A stretch of 64,000 nucleotides of DNA from Flexistipes sp. GTDB taxonomy: Bacteria; Chrysiogenota; Deferribacteres; Deferribacterales; Flexistipitaceae. Location: the NCBI RefSeq assembly GCF_036172515.1, contig NZ_JAXKVW010000008.1, forward strand, positions 1 through 64,000. Reading direction: 5' to 3'. Positions 1 to 8,223 of the stretch are shown piece after piece (the stretch's first letter is position 1; every line of letters starts with the position of its first letter). A program made the position numbers and the translations under genes. The notes beneath the pieces were generated by a model. The model was not told the origin of the DNA and did not search any database. It saw nothing but the letters and a program-made list of their open reading frames with translations.

Positions 1-55
1 ATAATTCTACAGCTTCTCGCTTAAAAGATTCACTGTAAACTCTTCGTTTCTTCAT
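1..55 (-). mobile_element. IS3-family transposase OrfA, N-terminus only (cut by window edge)
   Basis: The reverse strand opens with ATG at 55 and reads MKKRRVYSESFKREAVEL before leaving the window. This is the typical start of the helix-turn-helix OrfA of IS3-type elements. An AGAGGTG ribosome site lies just upstream. The IS end probably falls near 105-130, where a TGGACATGCTACAG-like segment is found on the minus strand, but I cannot define the terminal repeat without the other end. The assignment rests on 18 residues only. Confidence 0.7.
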
Positions 56-124
56 TTCGCACCTCTGCTTTTTTTATAGCATTGGCTTAACTTACTGTCT
101 ACTAAACTGTAGCATGTCCAAAAT

Positions 125-340
125 AGGGAGATGGTGGATTGGTTTATTGGTCGAGTGGTATATTAGTTGAGTGGGTATTAAATATTGAAGCCTGTTAAAT
201 CCGGCTTTAATGTGTTCCACATATTTACCGGTCCTCAGGACTGGTGCTGGTCTGACTGTCTTTAGCAGCATTGAACAAAGTTAAACCTTGAACAGTTCAC
301 ATCTTACGCTTTACGCATAACGCATTACGCTTCACGGCTT
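125..340. repeat. Composite low-complexity repeat patch (copy 1) with an embedded REP-like hairpin
   Basis: Three modules follow one another. First is a G/T-rich stretch with gatggtggattgg and gagtgg words. Next is a heptad-like segment with ttgaac words (268-296). Last is a run of ttacgc/taacgc/attacgc words (302-335). The same modules in the same order occur at 25304-25490 and 40769-40880, and partly at 61616-61790. A hairpin at 228-244 (CCGGTCC, loop, GGACTGG) belongs to a separate dispersed family, present here in reverse orientation. No coding potential is seen. Confidence 0.6.
219..250 (-). repeat. REP-like hairpin element, copy 1 (reverse orientation)
   Basis: Read on the minus strand this gives CCAGCACCAGTCC, a short loop, then a paired GGxxCCGG arm followed by TAAATATGTGG. 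It matches copies near 6970, 7360 and 46011, which share the frame GCACCAG-hairpin-CTGGTAAATATGTTG. The stem bases differ between copies but keep pairing. Confidence 0.6.
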
Positions 341-957
341 TATTTTATATATCGGATGAGATCTTTGTGGTCACTGATTACAGTAGCTTCGTATAGATTG
401 TTGTTGAAGGCCAGAAAAGGAACACCCGATTCCCTGGCAGCAAAATAATCGGTGCTGGAATCGCCTATATAAATAGTATCTTTCTCTTCGATATTGAAGA
501 AATCTAAAATCTTATAAATGCCTTCCGGATGAGGTTTGGAGTTTTCCACGTCAAAAGAGGTGATTTTGCAGCCGAAAAATCTGTCAATTTCGTAATGCTC
601 CAGGAGGTAATGGAGGGAATGTCCTCTGTTTGTAAATACAGCCATTTTTAGTCCTTTATCATGCAGTATTTTCAGAGTTTCTTTTAAATTTTTCTCCGGT
701 TTCATGAGTCCTAAGAAATTCTTGAAACTCATGTTATTTGCAAAATCAAGTATATCTTTTATCTTATTTGTGTCTTCAGTAAGCATGTTTATTATTTCCA
801 CATTAGTCTTCATCATGGCTTTATTGACCTGCTCAATATCATTTTTGTTTATTTTAGGAAGGTCAAATTTTTCCGATATAAAATCATAGTAGGCCAATAC
901 AGCTTCTCTGCTGTCAAAGAGCACACCGTCACAGTCGTAAATTATCAGTTTTGTCAA
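340..957 (-). CDS. HAD-superfamily hydrolase (phosphoglycolate phosphatase-like)
   Basis: This 205-residue cytoplasmic phosphatase of the HAD IA subfamily keeps all four motifs. The nucleophile pair is D8/D10 in YDCDG, motif II is T109-N110, motif III is K141 in KPHPEG, and motif IV is GDSSTD at 165-170. An alpha-helical C1-type cap lies between residues 20 and 90. Translation probably starts at TTG with a GGAGGG site upstream. It stands alone, transcribed away from the radical SAM operon. The substrate is unknown. The family includes phosphoglycolate phosphatases and pyrophosphatases such as PpaX, and a second relative lies at 9815-10447. Confidence 0.85.
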   Translation of the reverse strand: MTKLIIYDCDGVLFDSREAVLAYYDFISEKFDLPKINKNDIEQVNKAMMKTNVEIINMLTEDTNKIKDILDFANNMSFKNFLGLMKPEKNLKETLKILHDKGLKMAVFTNRGHSLHYLLEHYEIDRFFGCKITSFDVENSKPHPEGIYKILDFFNIEEKDTIYIGDSSTDYFAARESGVPFLAFNNNLYEATVISDHKDLIRYIK

Positions 958-1325
958 AATAACCCTCCGATTTTTTCAGTTTATATTAGATTAAAAAAAA
1001 TATTAAAAATTACAAGATTTTTTCCCTGCCGCATTGTTCTTAAAAAAATAATTAAACCTTTAAAATTTTTCCATTTTAATCACCTCAAATACTTTAAATA
1101 CCTCCAAATACCTCAATTTCGCGTATTCGTGCCACACATCACGGATTACGTATACAAAATATGTGAATTTAGTAAGCATGCCAAAGTCAAAACATGGTTG
1201 ATATGAATAATCGGTTGTTGTATATTTTTCTCATGTATAAACTTTTATTATCAACTGCTAAATACTGTCCGGTCGATTTTTTTGGTCTTTGCTTGAGTAT
1301 ATTTTTCTTCAGCGGGCTGAGTTGA
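958..1325. other. Divergent intergenic region
   Basis: This gap of 368 bases separates two divergent genes. It is A/T-rich and holds a few short repeated words (aaatacctc at 1085-1115, and tacg words at 1120-1150) that resemble the low-complexity patches elsewhere. The rightward promoter at 1198-1226 is the only clear signal. I see no open reading frame or RNA structure in the rest. Confidence 0.5.
1198..1226 (+). promoter_or_regulatory. Predicted sigma-70 promoter of the radical SAM/ispD operon
   Basis: TTGATA at 1198-1203 and TATATT at 1221-1226 are separated by 17 bases. Transcription would begin near 1233, leaving a leader of about 90 bases before the ATG at 1326. Confidence 0.55.
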
Positions 1326-2906
1326 ATGGAAAAATGGAGTGTTATTAAGCACTACAGAGATATCTTAGACTCCGAAAAAGGGGCAATTTTGAAAAATGCC
1401 AGGACAAAAGTTGCCCTTGTTTATCCCAACAATTATGAAATTGGAATACAAAATATCGGGTTTCAGACAGCTTACCGTATATTCAATTCCTTTCAGGATG
1501 TTTGCTGCGAGCGGTTTGTGCTGGATTTTTATGAGGACAATCTTTCTATAGAAAATCAACGTTTTCTGGCTGAGTTTGACATAATAGCTTTAAGTATAAA
1601 TTATGAAGAGGATGTTCTGAACTTCATTAAGTTTTTGGATTCCCAGAAGATTTCTGTGTTTACAGACGACAGAGGAGTCGAACATCCGCCGGTTATAGCT
1701 GGAGGAGCATTATCGCTGATAAATCCCTGTCTCCTGTATTCGATTGCTGATGTTCAGCTGGCCGGCGATATCGAACCGATGATTCCCGATTTAAAAAATA
1801 TTTTTGAACACTATAATGATAAAAAGGATTTTTTATGTAAAATCGGTGCATTAAGTTATGCGGTGGTTTACAGCAAAACAGAAAGGGTTAAGCCTTTAAG
1901 AAAAAAAAATGAAGATTTTGCCCGATCCTGCATCATAAGCGGGAAGGGTGAGTTTGCCGGAGAGTATCTTGTCGAGCTTTCCAGCGGATGTAAATATAAC
2001 TGCAGGTTCTGCACCGCTTCCTATTCGTTTAAACCCTATCGAATCTTTAACAGAAAAAAAATTATAGAAACTGTAAAAAAAGAATGCCGGGTAAAAAATC
2101 TCGGACTGATAAGCGCTGCTTTTGGTGATCTCCCGGATATTTATGACTTACTCACTGAATTGAAAATGATGGGTTACAATGTTTCTGTCTCTTCTCTGAG
2201 AATCGATTCCCTTGATGATAAGCTTCTTTCTCTGTTGAAAGAAATGGGTGTCAGATCTATAACAATAGCTGAAGAAACAGCCTCAGAAAAACTGAAGAAG
2301 GTTATTGCGAAAAATATAACTCCTGAGCAAATATATGAAAAAACTGAGATTATAGCAAAAACCGGAATTGAAAATTTAAAACTTTACTATATGATAGGCC
2401 TGCCTTTTGAAAAAGAAGACGACATTCTACTGATAGTTGACAGGATAAAACGTGTAGCTGACATTTTTCGTGAAACGCAGGTTAAGTATTACAATCGTAT
2501 AGGAAGAATCAGAATATCAGTAAATATCTTTATTCCGAAGCCTTTTACCCCTTTTCAATATTTTGAACCGGATGGAAAATTATCCATTAAAAGAAAAATC
2601 AGTTTACTGAAAAAAGGGGTGGCACGGATTCCCAATGTGAAGTTTGAAATAATGTCATACAAGTCTGCTGAATTACAAATGATTCTCTCCAGAGCAGGTT
2701 TTGAAGTAAAAGAATTATATCAAGAATATATGGAAAATGGATTCCAGATCAAATCAGCAATAAATCAATACAGAAGATATAAATGCTCAAAAGGAGGCGG
2801 TATTAATATTAATGAAAAACTTGATTGGGAGAAACTGATCGATCATAATACAGATGAATTATTACACAGAGAGTATGAAAAATGCTTAAAAGCAAAAGAG
2901 GAATAA
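1326..2906 (+). CDS. B12-binding-type radical SAM protein, YgiQ/TIGR03960-like
   Basis: A 526-residue protein whose radical SAM cluster motif is C222-x3-C226-x2-C229 (CKYNCRFC). The first 200 residues resemble a degenerate cobalamin-binding Rossmann domain (VALVYPNNYEIG near 29-40, IAGGALSL near 124). The later part contains the usual SAM-barrel segments, for example TIAEETASEKL near 318. Such proteins are widespread in anaerobes and many have no assigned reaction, so none is proposed here. It is the first gene of a rightward operon, and its 3' end overlaps pgeF by 25 bases. The ATG at 1326 has only a weak ribosome site. Confidence 0.8.
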   Translation: MEKWSVIKHYRDILDSEKGAILKNARTKVALVYPNNYEIGIQNIGFQTAYRIFNSFQDVCCERFVLDFYEDNLSIENQRFLAEFDIIALSINYEEDVLNFIKFLDSQKISVFTDDRGVEHPPVIAGGALSLINPCLLYSIADVQLAGDIEPMIPDLKNIFEHYNDKKDFLCKIGALSYAVVYSKTERVKPLRKKNEDFARSCIISGKGEFAGEYLVELSSGCKYNCRFCTASYSFKPYRIFNRKKIIETVKKECRVKNLGLISAAFGDLPDIYDLLTELKMMGYNVSVSSLRIDSLDDKLLSLLKEMGVRSITIAEETASEKLKKVIAKNITPEQIYEKTEIIAKTGIENLKLYYMIGLPFEKEDDILLIVDRIKRVADIFRETQVKYYNRIGRIRISVNIFIPKPFTPFQYFEPDGKLSIKRKISLLKKGVARIPNVKFEIMSYKSAELQMILSRAGFEVKELYQEYMENGFQIKSAINQYRRYKCSKGGGININEKLDWEKLIDHNTDELLHREYEKCLKAKEE

Positions 2907-3595
2907 TATATTACGATATAAAAACAATCAGCAGTGATATCGTGTGTTTTACTGCAGGCGGCAGGGATTTTGCATTATCAGAAAACCAAAGCCTCAGCGA
3001 CAATTATGCGAATTACAGAGTTTTGACAGATGTTTTTAATCTCCCCTCTCCACCTTTTACTGTAAGTCAGACTCATTCTGCAAATATCTATGACTTTGAT
3101 AACAAAGATAAAAATAAAGCGGAAGGATATGATGGCATTATTACATCTCACCTTGATCTGCCGTTGGGGATTCTTACAGCCGACTGTTTTTCCGTGCAGC
3201 TTATAGGGGGTAATAATATAGCAAATCTGCACTGCGGCTGGAGGAGTATCTATGCCGGGATAATAAACAATGCCGTTGATATTTTTCAAGGCAGAGGAGA
3301 TAAAATTGATACAGCTGTTGCTAATATCGGTATCTGCACAGATTGCTATGAAGTGTCCCCTGATCTTGTTGGGAGTTTTATCGAAAAATTTCAATTCAAT
3401 GATATTTACAAAGAAAAAGAAGGCAGCTGCTATCTTAACTTACGCAAGATTATTGAAAATATTCTGAAGTTTTCCGGAGTAAACCGAATTATTCATTTAC
3501 AAAGGTGTACTTTTTGTAATAAATACTTATATTCTTACAGAAGGGATGGAGAAAAGACGGGAAGGCTGCTTTCCGTGATTATGAGGAAATCATGA
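2882..3595 (+). CDS. pgeF: Polyphenol oxidase / YfiH family purine nucleoside phosphorylase (PgeF)
   Basis: The 237-residue product belongs to the multicopper-oxidase-like YfiH (DUF152) family. Members act as purine nucleoside phosphorylase/adenosine deaminase, and in E. coli PgeF edits peptidoglycan precursors. The metal-site residues are visible as H65 in SQTHSAN, C102 in TADCFS and H117 in HCGWRS, and the length is normal. The start overlaps the radical SAM gene, and the end overlaps yggS in an ATGA junction at 3592-3595, so translation is probably coupled. The pgeF-yggS-yggT order is common in bacteria, often beside cell-division genes. Confidence 0.9.
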   Translation: MLKSKRGIIYYDIKTISSDIVCFTAGGRDFALSENQSLSDNYANYRVLTDVFNLPSPPFTVSQTHSANIYDFDNKDKNKAEGYDGIITSHLDLPLGILTADCFSVQLIGGNNIANLHCGWRSIYAGIINNAVDIFQGRGDKIDTAVANIGICTDCYEVSPDLVGSFIEKFQFNDIYKEKEGSCYLNLRKIIENILKFSGVNRIIHLQRCTFCNKYLYSYRRDGEKTGRLLSVIMRKS

Positions 3596-4296
3596 TTGCT
3601 GAAAATCTTGCTGAAATAAATAACAGAATAAAAAAAGCGGCAGAAAAGTCCCCTCAAATTGATAAAGACGTTACCCTTGTTGCAGTGAGCAAGACGTTTC
3701 CATCTTCCAGCATCAGAGAAGCATACCGCGCTGGTCAGAAAATCTTCGGCGAAAATAAAGTGCAGGAGGCACTGGATAAAATTGATGAGTGTAAAGACTT
3801 AACAGCAGCGGAATTTCACATGATCGGCCATTTGCAGAGCAATAAAGTTAAATATATTCCCGGTGTTTTTAAACTTATACATTCGGTGGACAGGAAAAGT
3901 CTGGTAAAAGAAATGCATAAAAGGTTTTATCGAGAAGGTAGAAAGCAGGATATACTGGTACAGGTGAATCTGGCTCTTGAGGAACAGAAAGGCGGCGTTA
4001 ACCAGGCAAACCTGGATGATTTACTGGAATATATTTTTCAGTGCAACTCTCTGAATTTAAGGGGCTTTATGTTAATGCCTCCTTTCCGGGAAAATCCCGA
4101 AGACAATAGATATCTTTTTGCAAAAATGTATGAACTATTTGCACATTACAAAGATCAGTTTGAGAGGTCCGGCACAGAGGGTTTTGATACGTTATCAATG
4201 GGTATGAGTGCTGATTTTGAAATAGCTGTAGAAGAAGGTTCTAATATGGTCAGAGTGGGCTCGAAAATTTTTGGCAAAAGAACTTATAATAAGTGA
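3592..4296 (+). CDS. yggS: YggS/PLPBP family pyridoxal-phosphate homeostasis protein
   Basis: This 234-residue single-domain TIM-barrel protein binds PLP without known catalytic activity and buffers PLP and amino-acid pools. The Schiff-base lysine is K34 in VAVSKTF. Other family signatures are FGENKVQEA near 52, HMIGHLQSNK near 79 and LSMGMSADFEIAVEEGS near 200. It starts inside the pgeF stop codon and is followed eight bases later by yggT, as in many genomes. Confidence 0.93.
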   Translation: MIAENLAEINNRIKKAAEKSPQIDKDVTLVAVSKTFPSSSIREAYRAGQKIFGENKVQEALDKIDECKDLTAAEFHMIGHLQSNKVKYIPGVFKLIHSVDRKSLVKEMHKRFYREGRKQDILVQVNLALEEQKGGVNQANLDDLLEYIFQCNSLNLRGFMLMPPFRENPEDNRYLFAKMYELFAHYKDQFERSGTEGFDTLSMGMSADFEIAVEEGSNMVRVGSKIFGKRTYNK

Positions 4297-4303
4297 GGTT
4301 TCA

Positions 4304-5122
4304 ATGTTTTTAATCGGTTTTATCGTAAAGCTTTATATTATTGTTTTGTTATTGCGCACCTCCATGACAAGGCAGGAATTATATTTTAATCCCTTTGGCA
4401 AAATTGTTGCTTCTATGACCGAACCGGTATACGGGGCTCTTCTGAAAGGTAAAAATAAAGCACAGTCGGATAAGCTGACTCCTGTGCTGATTTTGCTGAT
4501 TGTTGTGCTCTATGCTTTTTTATTCTGGGTGTTCAGCGGTTATCCTTTTATGCAGGCACTGTTTGTGACCATTGACGATATTCTTATATTTCTGATGCTT
4601 TTCTATATTATTGCTATCATTCTTGGAAGTATGGTTAATACATACGGAGCTACAGTTTATACGTCATTTTTTCACAGAATGGGGCTTTTTTGGGTGAAAC
4701 TTGCACGGACATTAACGGGAATACCCGGAAATATCATTGTTTTGCCCGCTGTTATTCTTGTGTTTTTGGCGTATATTATTTTAGATTCCGGATTGTGGAT
4801 GGGTTTCAATCTGATAGGCCAGGGTACGGCAGATCCTGTTACTTCGCTGATGCATGTTACTGAAAACGGTCTGTTGTCCATAATAGGCATACTCAGATAT
4901 CTTACGTGGCTTATAATTATCAGGGCTTTAATGTCATGGGTAAGTCCGGATCCCTCAAATCCTGTGGTTCAGATGATTCATTCCCTCACTGATCCCATAA
5001 TGCGTCCATTCAGCAGGCTTGTTCCTCCGATAGGCATGATAGATATATCACCTATCATTTTGATTTTTGTGATTGAATTTCTCAGAATGTTTTTGGAGAG
5101 ACTTATTGGTATCATTTTCTAA
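4304..5122 (+). CDS. yggT: YggT family integral membrane protein (two YGGT domains)
   Basis: I place the start at ATG 4304, behind the GTGAGGT ribosome site at 4293-4299. The longer TTG reading from 4271 would overlap yggS and has no ribosome site. The 272-residue product has two YGGT repeats of paired membrane helices. The second is marked by IRALMSWVSPDPSNPVVQ and LTDPIMRPFSRLVPP near the C-terminus. Family members are linked to osmotic and turgor adaptation and membrane organisation, but the mechanism is not established. Confidence 0.88.
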   Translation: MFLIGFIVKLYIIVLLLRTSMTRQELYFNPFGKIVASMTEPVYGALLKGKNKAQSDKLTPVLILLIVVLYAFLFWVFSGYPFMQALFVTIDDILIFLMLFYIIAIILGSMVNTYGATVYTSFFHRMGLFWVKLARTLTGIPGNIIVLPAVILVFLAYIILDSGLWMGFNLIGQGTADPVTSLMHVTENGLLSIIGILRYLTWLIIIRALMSWVSPDPSNPVVQMIHSLTDPIMRPFSRLVPPIGMIDISPIILIFVIEFLRMFLERLIGIIF

Positions 5123-5197
5123 AGAAGGCGGAATAAGTCTTTTTAAATTTTCTGCCTGAGATTTCGTGTTTTTTAGTGGAGAGTAAGTGTTAATAAA

Positions 5198-5206
5198 TGA
5201 TATAAT
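5198..5206 (+). promoter_or_regulatory. Predicted extended -10 promoter before the PIN-TRAM gene
   Basis: TG-A-TATAAT at 5198-5206 matches an extended -10 element. No clear -35 is seen. It lies in the 137-base gap after yggT and would give a leader of about 47 bases. Confidence 0.45.
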
Positions 5207-5259
5207 CTTTTAAAAGGGTATAAGTTTGTTTTTGTATTTAATATTAGAGAGAGGTTAAA

Positions 5260-6225
5260 ATGTGGCTTTTTAGAATTATTTACTCTATTATCATTTTTGC
5301 TGTTTTTATATTTTTTCGTGATACTCTTAACATCGATATCTATTATGCAACAACCTATGCTATTGGTATAGTTCTGGCAATTAACCTTGTGGAAACGCTA
5401 ATTGTTGACCTTAAGAGTATGAAGGTGGCATCAGGTTTTATCGGGGGGCTTCTGTTTTTATTAATTGCTTATTTTGTCACATCTGCTCTTGGGGCTTTTA
5501 TTAACGAAGCTTTTAAGATGGCTTTTTACTTTGTATTTGCATATCTCGGTATTTTTATTGGTTACCGTAATTATAACCTCTTGGAAAATCTGATTAATAA
5601 GATGTATAAAAAGCAAACAAAGGGAAAATATCAGGAAATTCCCAAAGTTATAGATACTTCCACTTTAATTGACGGAAGGATTGCGGATATTGTGGATACT
5701 GATCTTCTGGAAGGAAAACTTGTAATTCCTGTATTTGTACTAAAAGAGCTGCAAAATATAGCGGACTCTCACGATCATTTGAGAAGGCAGAAGGGCAGGA
5801 GAGGGCTCAATGTGCTGAAAAGACTTCAGGAGCAGAAGCATATTCCGGTGGAAGTTTCCAATGAGGATTTTACTGATATTGGTTCGGTGGATGAAAAACT
5901 CGTTGCCCTTGCTAAAAATTTGGACGGTAAAATAATAACGACGGACTATAATCTGCTGAAGGTTGCAGAAATACAAAACGTTAAAGTTTTGAACATCAAC
6001 AGCCTTGCACTTGCTTTGCGGCAGACTGTTCTTCCCGGTGAGGAGCTTGCAATCACTATTCTTAAAGAAGGAAAAGAACATTCTCAGGGTGTGGGATATC
6101 TTGAAGACGGTACAATGGTTGTTGTGGAGCATGGCAAAAATCACATTGGCGAGCAGCTAACTGTTGAGGTGACAAGTCTGCTGCAAACGGACTCGGGACG
6201 TATAATATTCAGTAAAATCAAATAA
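5260..6225 (+). CDS. Membrane-anchored PIN/TRAM domain protein (YacL family)
   Basis: A 321-residue protein with four membrane helices in residues 1-105, a PIN nuclease domain from about 128 to 250, and a TRAM RNA-binding domain at 260-321. Acidic PIN residues include D132 in VIDTSTLIDGR and the aspartate of TTDYNLLKVA near 228. YacL proteins are predicted membrane-bound ribonucleases without a settled target. The AGAGAGGT ribosome site supports the ATG. The gene sits four bases before ispD, the arrangement seen in many Firmicutes and other phyla. Confidence 0.9.
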   Translation: MWLFRIIYSIIIFAVFIFFRDTLNIDIYYATTYAIGIVLAINLVETLIVDLKSMKVASGFIGGLLFLLIAYFVTSALGAFINEAFKMAFYFVFAYLGIFIGYRNYNLLENLINKMYKKQTKGKYQEIPKVIDTSTLIDGRIADIVDTDLLEGKLVIPVFVLKELQNIADSHDHLRRQKGRRGLNVLKRLQEQKHIPVEVSNEDFTDIGSVDEKLVALAKNLDGKIITTDYNLLKVAEIQNVKVLNINSLALALRQTVLPGEELAITILKEGKEHSQGVGYLEDGTMVVVEHGKNHIGEQLTVEVTSLLQTDSGRIIFSKIK

Positions 6226-6229
6226 AGCC

Positions 6230-6916
6230 ATGAAGAAAAGCATTTCGGCAATTATTCCGGCAGGCGGTATCGGTAAGCGATTTACTGTTGAAGGAAAAAA
6301 ACAGTTTTTTAGATTAAACGGCAGGCCGATAATATACTATACTCTTGCAGCTTTGATGGAAGCGTATAAATTTGACCAAGTTGTTATAGGTGCTGCACCC
6401 GAAGATTTTCCAGAGCTTTCAAGTATCTGTGGATCATTAAATATTAATAATTATCTCTTTTCTGAAAAAGGAGAGGAGAGGAGCAACACCGTTTATAATG
6501 CACTGGAATACTGCAGTACTGATTATGTGCTCATACATGATTCGGTTAGACCCTGCATTGCCAAGGAAGTGGTGCTTAATATAATTCAAAAGGTTTTTGA
6601 AAAGGATGCAGTTGTATGCGGCGTGAGGCCTTCTGATACTGTTAAGCTTTTAGAGGACAGTAAAATATCACACACACTGGAACGTGAAAAACTTTTGCTG
6701 ACTCATACGCCTCAGTGTTTTTCAAAAAAATTGATACTGGAAGGGCTCCGATATGTTTTTCAAAATGGTTTGTCAGTAACGGATGATTCCTCAGCTGTGG
6801 AATTACTAGGTCATTCAGTGGAAGTTATTCCATCTAATCCGGAAAATATAAAAGTAACAAAATATTCAGATATCTATTTTCTTAAAGAATATTTAAGTAA
6901 CAGATTTGTTGATTAG
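6230..6916 (+). CDS. ispD: 2-C-methyl-D-erythritol 4-phosphate cytidylyltransferase
   Basis: IspD joins CTP to methylerythritol 4-phosphate in the non-mevalonate isoprenoid pathway. The 228-residue product has the nucleotide-binding loop IIPAGGIGKRF at 8-18 and KKQFFRLNGRP. It also has the SVRPC motif near 106 and VTDDSSAVELLG near 183, which are standard IspD features. No fused IspF domain is present, so ispF must lie elsewhere. It ends the first operon and is followed by a repeat cluster rather than a clear terminator. Confidence 0.93.
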   Translation: MKKSISAIIPAGGIGKRFTVEGKKQFFRLNGRPIIYYTLAALMEAYKFDQVVIGAAPEDFPELSSICGSLNINNYLFSEKGEERSNTVYNALEYCSTDYVLIHDSVRPCIAKEVVLNIIQKVFEKDAVVCGVRPSDTVKLLEDSKISHTLEREKLLLTHTPQCFSKKLILEGLRYVFQNGLSVTDDSSAVELLGHSVEVIPSNPENIKVTKYSDIYFLKEYLSNRFVD

Positions 6917-6968
6917 TCTGACGTAACCCCATTTTTTATTGTGTACACAAATTGATTGACTTCGTCTA

Positions 6969-7000
6969 ACACCAGACTTTTAGACTGGTAAATATGTTGT
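6969..7000 (+). repeat. REP-like hairpin element, copy 2
   Basis: The frame is CACCAG, a hairpin, then CTGGTAAATATGTTGT. The stem is CCAG/CTGG around ACTTTTAGA. The element continues with a caaacattcaattta segment, which copy 4 also shows in a diverged form (aaaacatccaattta). Confidence 0.6.
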
Positions 7001-7144
7001 CAAACATTCAATTTAGCTATTTACATAGCTGCTAATCGGTCTTCAACCGATACTATCAGCAAGAATATTTTTCAATATAATTTGCACGCATTTCACAGCC
7101 GAAACTCGAAACTACTGCCGCTAACCGTCTACCACCTCCTCTCG

Positions 7145-7272
7145 AGAGCTTTGCACAATGTGCTTTTTTGTGTTTTGGAAGTGGGACTTCAGTCCCGCAA
7201 GCCTGTAAACACTGAATTACAAAAAAAGATTTGCCCGGCTAAAGCCGCGCTTCCTGACTTATGCAAAGCTCT
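7145..7272. repeat. 128-bp inverted-repeat-bounded element containing two palindromes
   Basis: AGAGCTTTGCA at 7145-7155 is perfectly inverted as TGCAAAGCTCT at 7262-7272. Inside lie GGGACTTCAGTCCC near 7187-7200 and CGGCTAAAGCCG near 7235-7246. Paired short palindromes of this kind recall BIME-like REP doublets or small non-autonomous elements. No gene is inside. Confidence 0.55.
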
Positions 7273-7358
7273 TCTCTCATAATTGTTTTTATTTGCAAAT
7301 ATTTATCCACTTTACCTTCAAACACAGGGTGTGACCGCTAACCGGCAGTATGTTTCTC

Positions 7359-7391
7359 TAGCACCAGCCGAAAGGCTGGTAAATATGTTGT
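7359..7391 (+). repeat. REP-like hairpin element, copy 3
   Basis: AGCACCAGCC, the loop GAAA, GGCTGGTAAATATGTTGT. The stem reads CCAGCC/GGCTGG here but CCAGTC/GACTGG at 46015-46031, so pairing is kept through a compensatory change. A downstream gtggaacacatt word is shared with copy 1. Confidence 0.6.
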
Positions 7392-7584
7392 ATACACAAA
7401 TTTATCGGTCTTTGACGATGCTAGTGGAACACATTCGACATCGGCTGCTTCATTTGTGCAAATTACATTGAAATCAGTGTCATGTTAGCTAAGTATATGT
7501 AAAGCAATACTTTTATATAATTTTTGGGGTGATACCAGTGATTAGTTTCTTGAATTTTGATTCATTTGGCGTATTGTGTAGTTT

Positions 7585-8223
7585 ATGATAAGAAAATTAC
7601 GTGAACCCATGAACGGGCTGACCCATTTTATTCCGGCTGTGCTTTCCTTGGCAGGTATTGTGATTTTGCTTGCCAAAGCATTGGAGTTATCCGATCCGTA
7701 CAGAATTGTTTCATATTCCGTATTCGGTGCAGGATTGTTTGCGCTTTACCTTATGAGTACGCTTTATCACTGGCTTCCTTTAAGTTTTGAAAAGATCAGA
7801 CTGTTAAGACGTTTGGATCATATGATGATTTTTGTGCTTATAGCAGCCACATATACCCCTATATGTTTGATACCCCTTCGCGGCGGCTGGGGATGGAGCC
7901 TTTTCGGAACGGTATGGGGGCTTGCTGTTGTGGGGATTTTTCTGAAAATTTTCTGGATGAATGCTCCCAGGTGGCTGTCGACAGGCATTTATCTGGGTAT
8001 GGGCTGGATAGCTCTGGTTGCCCTGTGGCCGATGATTAACAATATGTCATTACAGGCACTGCTTCTTCTACTTGCCGGCGGCATATTCTATTCTCTTGGA
8101 GCTGTAATATATGCTTTAAAAAAACCTGTTTTAGTGCCCAATATTTTAGGTTTCCATGAGATATTTCATATCTTTGTGGCTCTGGGAAGCTTTATGCACT
8201 TTTTAGTCATTTACAACATTTAA
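7585..8223 (+). CDS. Hemolysin III / PAQR-family membrane protein (YqfA-like)
   Basis: A 212-residue protein with seven predicted membrane helices. It carries the PAQR signature: an N-terminal NGLTHFIPA, STLYHWLP near 58, RLDHMMIFVLIAATYTP near 76, and a C-terminal HEIFHIFVALGS. These conserved Ser/His/Asp positions form the putative zinc hydrolase site of the CREST superfamily. Despite the historic name, most members are not proven haemolysins. It converges on the next gene and their 3' ends overlap by 21 bases. Confidence 0.88.
   Translation: MIRKLREPMNGLTHFIPAVLSLAGIVILLAKALELSDPYRIVSYSVFGAGLFALYLMSTLYHWLPLSFEKIRLLRRLDHMMIFVLIAATYTPICLIPLRGGWGWSLFGTVWGLAVVGIFLKIFWMNAPRWLSTGIYLGMGWIALVALWPMINNMSLQALLLLLAGGIFYSLGAVIYALKKPVLVPNILGFHEIFHIFVALGSFMHFLVIYNI

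Larger units (their letters stand above)
6917..7584. repeat. Repeat-rich intergenic region
   Basis: This 668-base gap holds two copies of a REP-like hairpin (6970-7000 and 7360-7391). Between them lies a 128-base element bounded by 11-base inverted repeats (7145-7272). A further small hairpin, ATCGGTC-TTCA-ACCGAT, lies near 7033-7050. Open frames within it have no ribosome sites and no protein-like composition, so I treat it as non-coding. Confidence 0.65.

Noticed and set aside
4271-4303. Upstream TTG start for yggT
   Set aside because: It would lie inside yggS without a ribosome site, whereas ATG 4304 has GTGAGGT in front.
7082-7471. Two open frames of 60-66 codons after ispD
   Set aside because: They run through REP-like hairpins and the inverted-repeat element, lack ribosome sites and have no protein-like pattern.
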